A DNA stretch of 64,000 nt from the NCBI GenBank assembly GCA_030765455.1, contig JAVCCM010000083.1:1-64000 (forward strand), written 5' to 3'. Shown here in pieces: positions 56,909-64,000 of this stretch. Source of the stretch: Candidatus Electryonea clarkiae (lineage in GTDB: Bacteria > Electryoneota > Electryoneia > Electryoneales > Electryoneaceae). The notes under the pieces were generated by a model, which ran no database searches, was not told the origin of the DNA, and saw only the letters and a program-made list of their open reading frames with translations. The position numbers and the translations under genes were made by a program. The first letter of the stretch is position 1. The number at the start of each line of letters is the position of its first letter.

Positions 56909-59776
56909 GTGAAAACCATCATCGCTTCATTCTTACTTGTATTCTTTATTTCAGCAGCTACCGGGGTTCTTCCAACTGAACAGAACTTATTGGAAATCAA
57001 ATTTGATGAAACTGAAGATTCCTATGTGGAAGGAAATCAACGTATCAGTAATTTTACCGGTTTACCCGTAGCATTATATCATGTCGATTACCCGGTAAAT
57101 CCGGGTACTCCTGAAGAGATGGCGCGTCAATACCTGGCTGATAATGCCGCATTGCTGGGAATGAAACCTAGCTTAGAGGATATCAGCCTCACCTCCACGC
57201 GTGAAACACCGGGCGGATACCGTGTACGTTTTGTACAGGTGGTGGATGACTACCCGGTTTATAAGGCTTCAATTACTGTGAGCATTAATCGCCGGAACAG
57301 TGTGGTTTTTGTAATGAATGGTTACAAACCGATACTCAACATTGAGAAATCAATTTCAATTACTCAGGCTAATGCGCTGGAATCAGCCCGAAATTACCTC
57401 AGCATAAATGGAAAGATCAGGTATGAGAATGTTGAGACTATCGTCTATTATAACAAAGGTCTGACACGGATGGCTTATGAGGTGAATATTGCCGGAGCTG
57501 AAGGTCTTATTTCTGACTGGGAAATTCTTGTTGATGCAACGACTGGTGAGATTTTCAAAGCCCGAAGATCAGATCTGAATGCAACCGGTAATGTCTTCGC
57601 TCCTGATCCGATTACAAGAGGAAGGACAGTTTACGGTGAAGATGGTTTTTCTGACAGTGACGATAATAATCTGGACAGCCTGAATGCCCAGCTTGTTGAA
57701 ATCGAGTTAAACGATCTCACTTTTGAAGATGATGAATATCACCTCGTTGGACCTTACGCCGAAATTGTTGACATTGAACAGCCTTATACGGGACTATACA
57801 GCCAGGAAAGTGACACATTCATGTACAACAGGAGTGACCTGGAGTTTGAAGCGGTTAATTGTTACTACCTGATTGATATGTCAATGCGTTACCTCAATGA
57901 TACACTGGGTTATGATATAATGCCTTACCAGTATGAAGGCGGAGTCCAATTCGACCCACACGGATTGGAAGGTGACTTGAATGCACATTATACCTATGAT
58001 GGATATATGGCATTCGGCAGTCCGGACGATGCAGTGGATGCGGGAGAAGATCATGCGATAATCCTGCATGAACTAGGTCATGGAATTCATGACTGGATCA
58101 CTGAGGGCGGATTATCCCAGGTTGATGGATTGAGTGAAGGATGCAGCGATTACTGGGCGCAATCCTACACCAGGAGTCTTGGAATCTTTGAACCCGGTGA
58201 CGACCAATATGATTGGTTCGGTCTCTGGGGTTTACAGCCTGCTTTGAATAGAGACCGTATGCGTATCACCAATCATAATGGCATCTACCCTGACGATCTT
58301 GAAGGTGAGGTTCATGCAGATGGTCAATTATGGTCCTCATCCCTGATGTCTATTTATGACGAAATAGGCAGGGAAGCTACTGATTCGGATCTCCTGGAAG
58401 CCTTGTCAATGACTGATGAAAACACCAACCAAAGGGATGCTGCATTTGCCTATGTACAAGCGGATGAAGACTTATACGACGGTGCAAACCTTGATGTCAT
58501 TATTGACGTCTTTACTGAGAGAGGTTATATAGCCGGGCCTGTTATGGCGCTCTTCGAAGCAGATGTCACAGGTGGTGAACCATCCTTGGTAGTTAATTTC
58601 ACCGACGGCTCTTTCTCCTATCCTGATGAAATCACCTCATGGATATGGGATTTTGATGGAGACGGCACCACCGATTCTGATGATCAGAATCCAACCTGGA
58701 CATTCGATGAACCCGGTTTTTATTCAGTCAGCCTGACGGTATCTGATGGAGAAAACACCAATACATTGACGATAGAAGATTATATTTCAGTGAATGAAGG
58801 AATTTTCGTCTGGGAAGGCGAAGCTTTTGGACGCGATTACAGCGGTACTTATATGAGTAATTTCTTTCAGGACAATGATCAGGAAATTCGGTATTCTAAC
58901 AGTTTCCCCTCATCAATGCTTGGTTTTGACGTAGTATTTCTATCATTCGGTAACTTTGGACAATATATCGACGCTGGCACCTTTCCTGAATTCTATATGG
59001 GTGAAGCTATCGCTGAGTACGTGATGAGCGGAGGATATTTATATATTGAATGCGGGACGTTTTTCTCTGGAATCCAGCTTGGCGGATATGAAGATTTGTA
59101 TGATGATATGATAGATTTATTCGGTATGTCCGCAACTTCATTCCCTTACAATGCGAATGCGATAGATCATCTTGAAGGTCTGGATGGTTCCCTTGCTGAG
59201 GGTATGTTATTCACCTCATCCAGCCAAAGAAATAACTGGTATATCGACAGGTTTACACCTGATGAAAACGGTGTGAGTATTTTTAATGAGAGTACCTATG
59301 CCGATGTAGCTGTGCAACTTAGTGATGGGGATTACGGACAGAAAACTATCTGCTTTTCCTATGCATTAGCTGAACTCACCGATGGCGATTCATCGAACAC
59401 CAGAGAAAACCTGATGTACAGGATATCCGAGTTTTTTGAGATAGACGTAAACAAAGTTGATGATATAAGCGGAAGTATCCCATTAAAATTTGAGCTTCAT
59501 TCCAACTATCCGAACCCATTCAATCCAGCTACATCTATCCGATTTGATCTTCCTGAATCTGGAAAGGTATCTTTGATAGTATTCGATCTGCTGGGAAGAG
59601 AAGTATCCAGGCTGGTTGATTCTTCCATGCCGGCAGGAGCACACTTTGTACAATGGGATTCTCAAAATTCTTCAGGGTCAAACCTGGCAAGTGGATTATA
59701 TTTTTACAGGTTAAACTCTGAATCGGTAAGTGGAAAGTACTTTAGTAAATCAAGAAAAATGATATTATTAAAATAG
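56909..59776 (+). CDS. T9SS-exported thermolysin/fungalysin-like metalloprotease with PKD domain
   Basis: 955 residues with a GTG start and AGGAG seven bases upstream. Signal peptide 1-20; FTP/PepSY-type propeptide about 45-220 (LLGMKPS, VVDDYPVYKASITVSI, TGEIFKARR); catalytic domain about 310-540 with HELGH at 387-391 and the third zinc ligand in SEGCSD (Glu410); PKD domain about 555-635 (VNFTDGS, WIWDFDGDG, YSVSLTVSDG); a further beta-rich region; and a T9SS sorting domain (YPNPFNPATSI to KMILLK). All zinc ligands and the catalytic Glu388 are present, so an active secreted endopeptidase is expected, with the propeptide keeping it inactive until export. Confidence 0.9.
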   Translation: MKTIIASFLLVFFISAATGVLPTEQNLLEIKFDETEDSYVEGNQRISNFTGLPVALYHVDYPVNPGTPEEMARQYLADNAALLGMKPSLEDISLTSTRETPGGYRVRFVQVVDDYPVYKASITVSINRRNSVVFVMNGYKPILNIEKSISITQANALESARNYLSINGKIRYENVETIVYYNKGLTRMAYEVNIAGAEGLISDWEILVDATTGEIFKARRSDLNATGNVFAPDPITRGRTVYGEDGFSDSDDNNLDSLNAQLVEIELNDLTFEDDEYHLVGPYAEIVDIEQPYTGLYSQESDTFMYNRSDLEFEAVNCYYLIDMSMRYLNDTLGYDIMPYQYEGGVQFDPHGLEGDLNAHYTYDGYMAFGSPDDAVDAGEDHAIILHELGHGIHDWITEGGLSQVDGLSEGCSDYWAQSYTRSLGIFEPGDDQYDWFGLWGLQPALNRDRMRITNHNGIYPDDLEGEVHADGQLWSSSLMSIYDEIGREATDSDLLEALSMTDENTNQRDAAFAYVQADEDLYDGANLDVIIDVFTERGYIAGPVMALFEADVTGGEPSLVVNFTDGSFSYPDEITSWIWDFDGDGTTDSDDQNPTWTFDEPGFYSVSLTVSDGENTNTLTIEDYISVNEGIFVWEGEAFGRDYSGTYMSNFFQDNDQEIRYSNSFPSSMLGFDVVFLSFGNFGQYIDAGTFPEFYMGEAIAEYVMSGGYLYIECGTFFSGIQLGGYEDLYDDMIDLFGMSATSFPYNANAIDHLEGLDGSLAEGMLFTSSSQRNNWYIDRFTPDENGVSIFNESTYADVAVQLSDGDYGQKTICFSYALAELTDGDSSNTRENLMYRISEFFEIDVNKVDDISGSIPLKFELHSNYPNPFNPATSIRFDLPESGKVSLIVFDLLGREVSRLVDSSMPAGAHFVQWDSQNSSGSNLASGLYFYRLNSESVSGKYFSKSRKMILLK

Positions 59777-59820
59777 AGCAAGAAGGATATTGCTTCGCTA
59801 TTGATCAGTAGGGAAAAAAA

Positions 59821-61428
59821 TCATACTTCAGTCTGTTCATTCATCAGGTTGATTACGGTTTGAACTTCGTCCTGTCCAATATTCAGCGCTTCTGCAATCT
59901 CTCTTATCGTTGCGCCCATTTGGTGCATCTCTTCAATTTTTTCCCACTGAGGAGGATGTTGTGAAGCGGGTTCATCGTCCCATGACGCAGAATCGGGGCT
60001 CGCTGATTGTTCCTGGGCGGCGGTTTCTGCAACCAATTGACCGCCATCATCCAATATCATCGTGCTACCGTTTTGAGCAGGCGCTGGTGTCGGCTCTACC
60101 TGCCATTCCGCCAGTTCGCGTTCCAAATCCTGCTGGTCAGAATACAAGTCAGCGACTCGAGCATCCAGGCCAGATGGTTCGGGTGCAGGTTCAGATGCGT
60201 ACCTGTCATCATCATCCTCTTCATCTTCCTCATCCAATAATCTTTGATACATACGGTTGGATTTAATTTTGTTATAGACTACCAGTCCGATTATCAAAAT
60301 GGGTATTGCGATAATCACTGCAATAACCAATGTAAAGATTACTTTCCGTCCTTTTTCCCCTGCTTCACTGTCAATCTCCGGCTCTTCCTCGCTTGCAGAC
60401 ATTGATTTAAAGGTTTTATTTCCCTGGAGAATAGCAAACGCCTCCTCCCAAAAATTACTTGCCTCTTCCAGTTTTTTTAATCCCTGGTATGTTAATGCCA
60501 GTTTTATTGTCGCTGCCTCAGCCTGTTCCGGAAATCTCTTCGCTTCAGTATAACTGTCAATCGCTTCATCGGTCAGCTTTAGAACGATATATATATCTCC
60601 GAGCATAAGACGCCCCTGTCCATATTCGGGAACATCTAAAGGAATGGTTCCAAGCAATTCGACAGCTTCGGAGTGTTTTTTCAAAAATACGAGGCTCATT
60701 GCTTCCGCAATAACCTCCTCGTATGAAATCTCTTCCACCGGAGGTTCTTCCGGTATGATTTCCTCCGGTTCCTCTTCAGGTTCATCTGACACTAATTCAC
60801 TATCTTCCAAACCTTTAAAGATCTCTTCTTTTTCGGGAACATCAGCAACCGGTGTTTTTATCTCGGGTTCAGTTTTGTCCTCTTTCTTCTCTTCCTGCTT
60901 GATTGCTGGTTTTTCAATTTTCTTTTCTTCCGGTTTTTCAACTTTTTTAGTTTCTACTTTTGTTTCTACCGGCTTGGTTTTTTCAATTACTTTCGGAGGT
61001 GGTGGAGTTGGCTTCGGTTTTGGTTTAGGTGGGTTGGGATCAATGGCTGGCGCAAGAAGAATCATTTCCGTTCCTGCGCCTGCCGGCATCAAAGATGCTT
61101 CAACATAACGAGTGGCATTCAAAGTTAATCTATTTGCAGTAACTTTAATGGATTTTAATAGACCTGCAGAATGAACCTTTCCAGAAACAGGAGCTAATCC
61201 ATTTATCTGAATAATGATACTCGTGCCAGAGTTTTGTGTAAAAGTCGCATTTATTGGTTCATCAAATTTCAATAGTACAAGAGTTTTCCCCTCAACCTGG
61301 GACACAGCGCTCCCGGAAAGCAAGCGGGCTGCATCTGAAACTCCTGCAAAAAATAGAATCATCAATAAATAAATAGCAGCTCGCATTGAATACTTGGTTT
61401 TCCTTAATATATGATGACTTTTGATCAT
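59821..61428 (-). CDS. Membrane TPR protein with AMIN-like and C-terminal HTH-like regions
   Basis: 535 residues. Signal sequence about 15-34 (an ATG at residue 15 is an alternative start); a strand-rich domain 36-128 resembling AMIN; a Pro/Lys/Glu-rich linker 130-245; TPR-like helices 246-340 (AVELLGTIPLDVPEYGQGRL, EAIDSYTEAKRF); one membrane segment about 375-395 (VIFTLVIAVIIAIPILIIGLVV); an acidic cytoplasmic part; and a C-terminal helix-turn-helix-like end (ATIREIAEALNIGQDEVQTV). The AMIN-like and TPR parts would face the periplasm and the HTH-like end the cytoplasm. The function is unknown; links to cell-envelope assembly are inference. It follows the sensor gene by 24 bases. Confidence 0.72.
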   Translation of the reverse strand: MIKSHHILRKTKYSMRAAIYLLMILFFAGVSDAARLLSGSAVSQVEGKTLVLLKFDEPINATFTQNSGTSIIIQINGLAPVSGKVHSAGLLKSIKVTANRLTLNATRYVEASLMPAGAGTEMILLAPAIDPNPPKPKPKPTPPPPKVIEKTKPVETKVETKKVEKPEEKKIEKPAIKQEEKKEDKTEPEIKTPVADVPEKEEIFKGLEDSELVSDEPEEEPEEIIPEEPPVEEISYEEVIAEAMSLVFLKKHSEAVELLGTIPLDVPEYGQGRLMLGDIYIVLKLTDEAIDSYTEAKRFPEQAEAATIKLALTYQGLKKLEEASNFWEEAFAILQGNKTFKSMSASEEEPEIDSEAGEKGRKVIFTLVIAVIIAIPILIIGLVVYNKIKSNRMYQRLLDEEDEEDDDDRYASEPAPEPSGLDARVADLYSDQQDLERELAEWQVEPTPAPAQNGSTMILDDGGQLVAETAAQEQSASPDSASWDDEPASQHPPQWEKIEEMHQMGATIREIAEALNIGQDEVQTVINLMNEQTEV

Positions 61429-61452
61429 TCTCTGAATTTTCGTTAACCCTTG

Positions 61453-62652
61453 TTAATAAATATCGTTATCGTTATCAATGCTGGATGATTCAGCGTCATT
61501 TTGCTTATCTGAACTGTCCATATTACTATTTATATCGAGCATTTTCAAACCGCCTGGATATTCTACAGTACCCATTTCATTGACTCGTTCAAATTTTTTA
61601 ACGACTTCGCATATTCTTTCGACATGTTTTTCTATAATCTTTAGCATATCCATCGCATCAGGATAATCTTGCAGAGGAAAAAGGTTTTCAAGCAAATACA
61701 TATTCCCTTTTATAACTGTCAAAGGATTATTCATCTCATGATTAATGCTTACAGCAGCTTCAGCGAGCGCTTCAAGACGTTTTCTCCTTGACAATTCCTT
61801 CTCAAACTGTGTCCGCAAAGTGATATCCCGCATTATTCCAAGACATCCATTAGTTTTATTACGACTCTCTTTTAAAGGAACAATATTAATAGAAAAGGAC
61901 TTTTTGCCCTTAACTGTTTCAAACTCTGCATCGAATGCGAACGACTTACCGTTATTCAATACTTCAACTGTACGTCCTTCATCCAGGTCAATCGGGATAA
62001 GCGTATATACCGGTTGACCAATCAGACGTTCCGGTTTAAAACCAAAAACATCTACTCTACTGTTTACAAAGGTTACTATTCCTGCTGCATCAGTAGAATA
62101 AATAATATCGTTAACGTTTTCAAGTATTTTTGAAAGATACGCCTTTGATCGTTCGGATTCCACATAATCATAAGCATGTTTGATAGCAACTGCTGCCTGG
62201 TATGACGCTAAATAAACGAGGGTCAGCTTGTATTGATTGACTTTGTCGGAAGAAATATTACTCGAGGCAAATAGTATCCCTACTCGTTTATCACCTACAA
62301 TCAAAGGTATGAGAAGAATTTCACTATCGTCTTCACGCTTACCTTTCAGTGATGAATGTGATTGTGTGAAAACAGGTTGTTTTTGATCGAATACCCAGTC
62401 AACAACCCCTTCTTCCCTTAAGGATAAAGCCTGATCCAATAAATCCAATGATTCTGAACCAACTGGAATAAAGTCAGATGGTGAACCAGAGAAAATGTAT
62501 AAACCAATCTGTTTGATCGAAATCAAACTCTTTATTATATCAAAAAGAGCTGATGCTACCTGTTCAGGATCCAGCGTTACGCTGATCCGCTCTGATAGCT
62601 GCTGGAAAATATTCAGTTCTTCCCGAGAATCCTTGTTTTCCAAAATATCCAC
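61453..62652 (-). CDS. GAF-PAS-HisKA sensor protein lacking the ATPase domain
   Basis: 399 residues. GAF domain about 15-160 (LIPLIVGDKRVGILFASS); PAS domain about 170-280 (ILENVNDIIYSTDAAGIVTFVN, GIMRDITLR); dimerisation helices with the H-box INHEMNNPLTVIKGN, His305. The chain then ends after about 95 polar residues (SSDKQNDAESSSIDNDNDIY) with none of the N, G1 or G2 boxes of a HATPase_c domain. It therefore cannot autophosphorylate by itself. It might receive phosphate, dimerise with a complete kinase, or be a truncated gene. It lies 46 bases after the HDOD gene. No membrane segment. Confidence 0.85.
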   Translation of the reverse strand: MDILENKDSREELNIFQQLSERISVTLDPEQVASALFDIIKSLISIKQIGLYIFSGSPSDFIPVGSESLDLLDQALSLREEGVVDWVFDQKQPVFTQSHSSLKGKREDDSEILLIPLIVGDKRVGILFASSNISSDKVNQYKLTLVYLASYQAAVAIKHAYDYVESERSKAYLSKILENVNDIIYSTDAAGIVTFVNSRVDVFGFKPERLIGQPVYTLIPIDLDEGRTVEVLNNGKSFAFDAEFETVKGKKSFSINIVPLKESRNKTNGCLGIMRDITLRTQFEKELSRRKRLEALAEAAVSINHEMNNPLTVIKGNMYLLENLFPLQDYPDAMDMLKIIEKHVERICEVVKKFERVNEMGTVEYPGGLKMLDINSNMDSSDKQNDAESSSIDNDNDIY

Positions 62653-62698
62653 TATAGTCTAAAATCCTTAATGGAAAAATATTTTGATATTGTTACCA

Positions 62699-63562
62699 TC
62701 AGAAGGACCTTGATTTCAAAATATCTAATAATCCGGTTGCCTGGCGATATAATTCCTTTATCTGGTTCCGAAGCTCTATCTCTTCATATCCAGGCAGCGT
62801 TTTAATGATATGTTGCGGCTCCGGAAGGTATGGTGCGTCTGAGTCATGTCGAAACCCACTTCTGTGTGCAAGCCAGTTTGCCAATATCACACATTTTGAA
62901 AGATCAATGGTTTGCTCTTCTAAAGGTTGATGAACCTGTTTGGCTGCTATTACCATTTGTTCAGGCAATTTCCATCTTTCCAGAAGCCATGAAGTGACTT
63001 CCGCATGGTTCGTGCCTAACATCTCATTTTCAACTTCATATTGATGGCGAGAGTTCGACCTGGCTTCATTGATAACTTCTTTATATTTATTTGACCAGTA
63101 AGAAGCTAATAGCAATCTTCCCAGGTCATGCATTAATCCCACTACAAATGCTTCTCCGGCTAATCCAATCCGCCATTTTTGAGCGATGATACGTGATCCG
63201 GCTGCAACCGCGAGACTGTGTGACCAGAATCGTTCAGGATCCAACAATGATTGTTCGAATGCAGAATCCGCAAGTCTAAGTGTGGTGATACCCAATGCTA
63301 TTTCTCTAACAGTATCGAATCCTAGAACGACGATTGCGAGTGGGACTGTTCCGATAGATTTTGAATAACCGTAAAATTTGGAATTCGCCTGCTTTAATAA
63401 TCTTGCAGTTAGAGTGGCATCAGAAGATATAACTGCTGCTAAATCCCTTGCAGTCGTTGAAGGATCTTCTACAAGAGTTTGTACCTGCAATACCGCTTGA
63501 GGAAGAGGAGGAATCTCCAGGTCATCTTTAATTGATTTCTGTATCTTATCTCTCATAATCAT
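62699..63562 (-). CDS. HDOD-domain signalling protein
   Basis: 287 residues, a single HDOD domain: LPPLPQAVLQV-like start (IPPLPQAVLQVQTLVEDP), DATLTARLLKQANSKFYG, SIGTVPLAIVVLGFDTVREIAL, FVVGLMHDLGRLLLASY, NHAEVTSWLLERWKLP. HDOD proteins are degenerate relatives of HD-GYP phosphodiesterases and usually act in signalling without hydrolysis; a lone HD pair (MHDLG) is kept. It heads a three-gene set with the truncated sensor and the membrane TPR protein. The start used (ATG 63562) has GGA six bases upstream. Confidence 0.88.
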   Translation of the reverse strand: MIMRDKIQKSIKDDLEIPPLPQAVLQVQTLVEDPSTTARDLAAVISSDATLTARLLKQANSKFYGYSKSIGTVPLAIVVLGFDTVREIALGITTLRLADSAFEQSLLDPERFWSHSLAVAAGSRIIAQKWRIGLAGEAFVVGLMHDLGRLLLASYWSNKYKEVINEARSNSRHQYEVENEMLGTNHAEVTSWLLERWKLPEQMVIAAKQVHQPLEEQTIDLSKCVILANWLAHRSGFRHDSDAPYLPEPQHIIKTLPGYEEIELRNQIKELYRQATGLLDILKSRSF

Positions 63563-63871
63563 TAATTTCCAACCGAAGTTGTCAATAACATAGCTTTTTT
63601 GCCCTTCTCAAAGGATTAGAAATCCTGATAATATATGACCATATATTTGAAATTCTCAGGTTGAAATTTATGAAGTTATACACAACAATTCAAGAAGAAA
63701 TATAAATTAATCATTTCATGTCATCAAATTTTGAAAACTGACAATCAAGATATTTAATTTCAATGTTCTAATTATATTGAGCTAAGAACGGGCTGTGCAG
63801 CCCGTCATTCTAATTCGCTATATACTTTTCTATAAACAATATTATTAATTATATCTTATAAATTCATGTAC
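63563..63871. other. Intergenic gap with one palindrome
   Basis: About 310 AT-rich bases between two minus-strand genes. Palindrome at 63788-63805: ACGGGCT, loop GTGC, AGCCCGT. Nothing else is recognised. Confidence 0.55.
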
Positions 63872-64000
63872 TTATAATTCTATATCCAGGTTTTGTCCTT
63901 TTCCATCATCATCTTCCGGCCGTCTAAGCCTCAAGGAATCTGTATCTTCCTCAAGTTGTTCTGGTTGCTGACTGGTACGTTTACGTCTTTTTCGACTTCT
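63872..64000 (-). CDS. C-terminal tail of a protein cut by the right window edge
   Basis: The last 42 residues and TAA stop of a minus-strand gene. The visible part is low-complexity: strongly basic (RSRKRRKRTSQQ), then acidic (LEEDTDSL, RRPEDDDGKG), ending NLDIEL. Basic-acidic tails like this occur on RNA-binding or ribonuclease proteins, but no family can be assigned. Confidence 0.5.
   Translation of the reverse strand, partial: RSRKRRKRTSQQPEQLEEDTDSLRLRRPEDDDGKGQNLDIEL

Noticed and set aside
1..64000. CRISPR arrays, rRNA genes, prophage structural genes or complete insertion sequences
   Set aside because: Looked for repeated spacers, rRNA-like blocks and transposase motifs on both strands; none seen.

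Overview
The window comes from a bacterium with an outer membrane and a type IX secretion system (T9SS). Seven predicted secreted proteins begin with a signal peptide, and the six whose C-termini are visible end in a T9SS sorting domain (YPNPFNP-like motif, then a Gly-x-Tyr strand and a final Lys-Met-Ile-Leu-Leu-Lys-type end). Together with proteins built from modules repeated within one chain, moderate AT-richness and a full 14-subunit complex I, this points to the Fibrobacteres-Chlorobi-Bacteroidetes (FCB) superphylum, probably an uncultured lineage rather than a classical Bacteroidetes. No rRNA or marker gene fixes the phylum.

Layout. 1-10426 (minus): two tandem giant surface proteins, each with three copies of a roughly 500-residue beta-sandwich plus beta-helix module; the first runs off the left edge. 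10445-12579 (minus): two tandem TrmB-family regulators, one only 18 bases upstream of a giant gene. 12941-25354: a 3' half copy of tRNA-Arg(CCU) and, 12.3 kb away in the same orientation, the intact tRNA; between them lies a probable c-di-GMP-controlled exopolysaccharide locus (YaiO-type TPR/beta-barrel, GT2 synthase, HEAT-repeat membrane protein, receiver, Hpt-REC-GGDEF-REC, lone Hpt, an unknown membrane-anchored protein, a GH16 lipoprotein and a CotH protein). 25380-27770: a methyltransferase and a CsgG-like/FGE-like gene broken by a one-base frameshift. 28292-42315 (minus): a complete nuoABCDEFGHIJKLMN operon ending in a Rho-independent terminator, with a dead hicBA pair between nuoK and nuoL, a nonsense-mutated GxxExxY gene flanked by inverted repeats between nuoH and nuoI, and a palindrome between nuoF and nuoG. 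42922-45192: an LVIVD-repeat surface protein. 45686-51753: nfnAB (minus) divergent from pntA1-pntA2-pntB (plus). 52555-59776 (plus): three T9SS-exported proteins (Asp-box propeller, beta-helix, thermolysin/fungalysin-like protease with PKD). 59821-63562 (minus): HDOD protein, GAF-PAS-HisKA protein without an ATPase domain, and a membrane TPR protein. 63872 to the right edge: the C-terminal tail of a truncated CDS.

How it fits together. The centre is respiratory and redox metabolism: complex I oxidises NADH, NfnAB links NADH, NADPH and ferredoxin, and the membrane transhydrogenase links NADPH to the proton gradient. Around it are envelope and surface functions: T9SS-exported repeat proteins, an exopolysaccharide synthase with second-messenger control, and sensory/signalling proteins. 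The gaps between genes are rich in small palindromes, several sharing a TGAA/TTCA loop with unrelated arms.

Family calls rest on motifs read by eye; no database search was possible.
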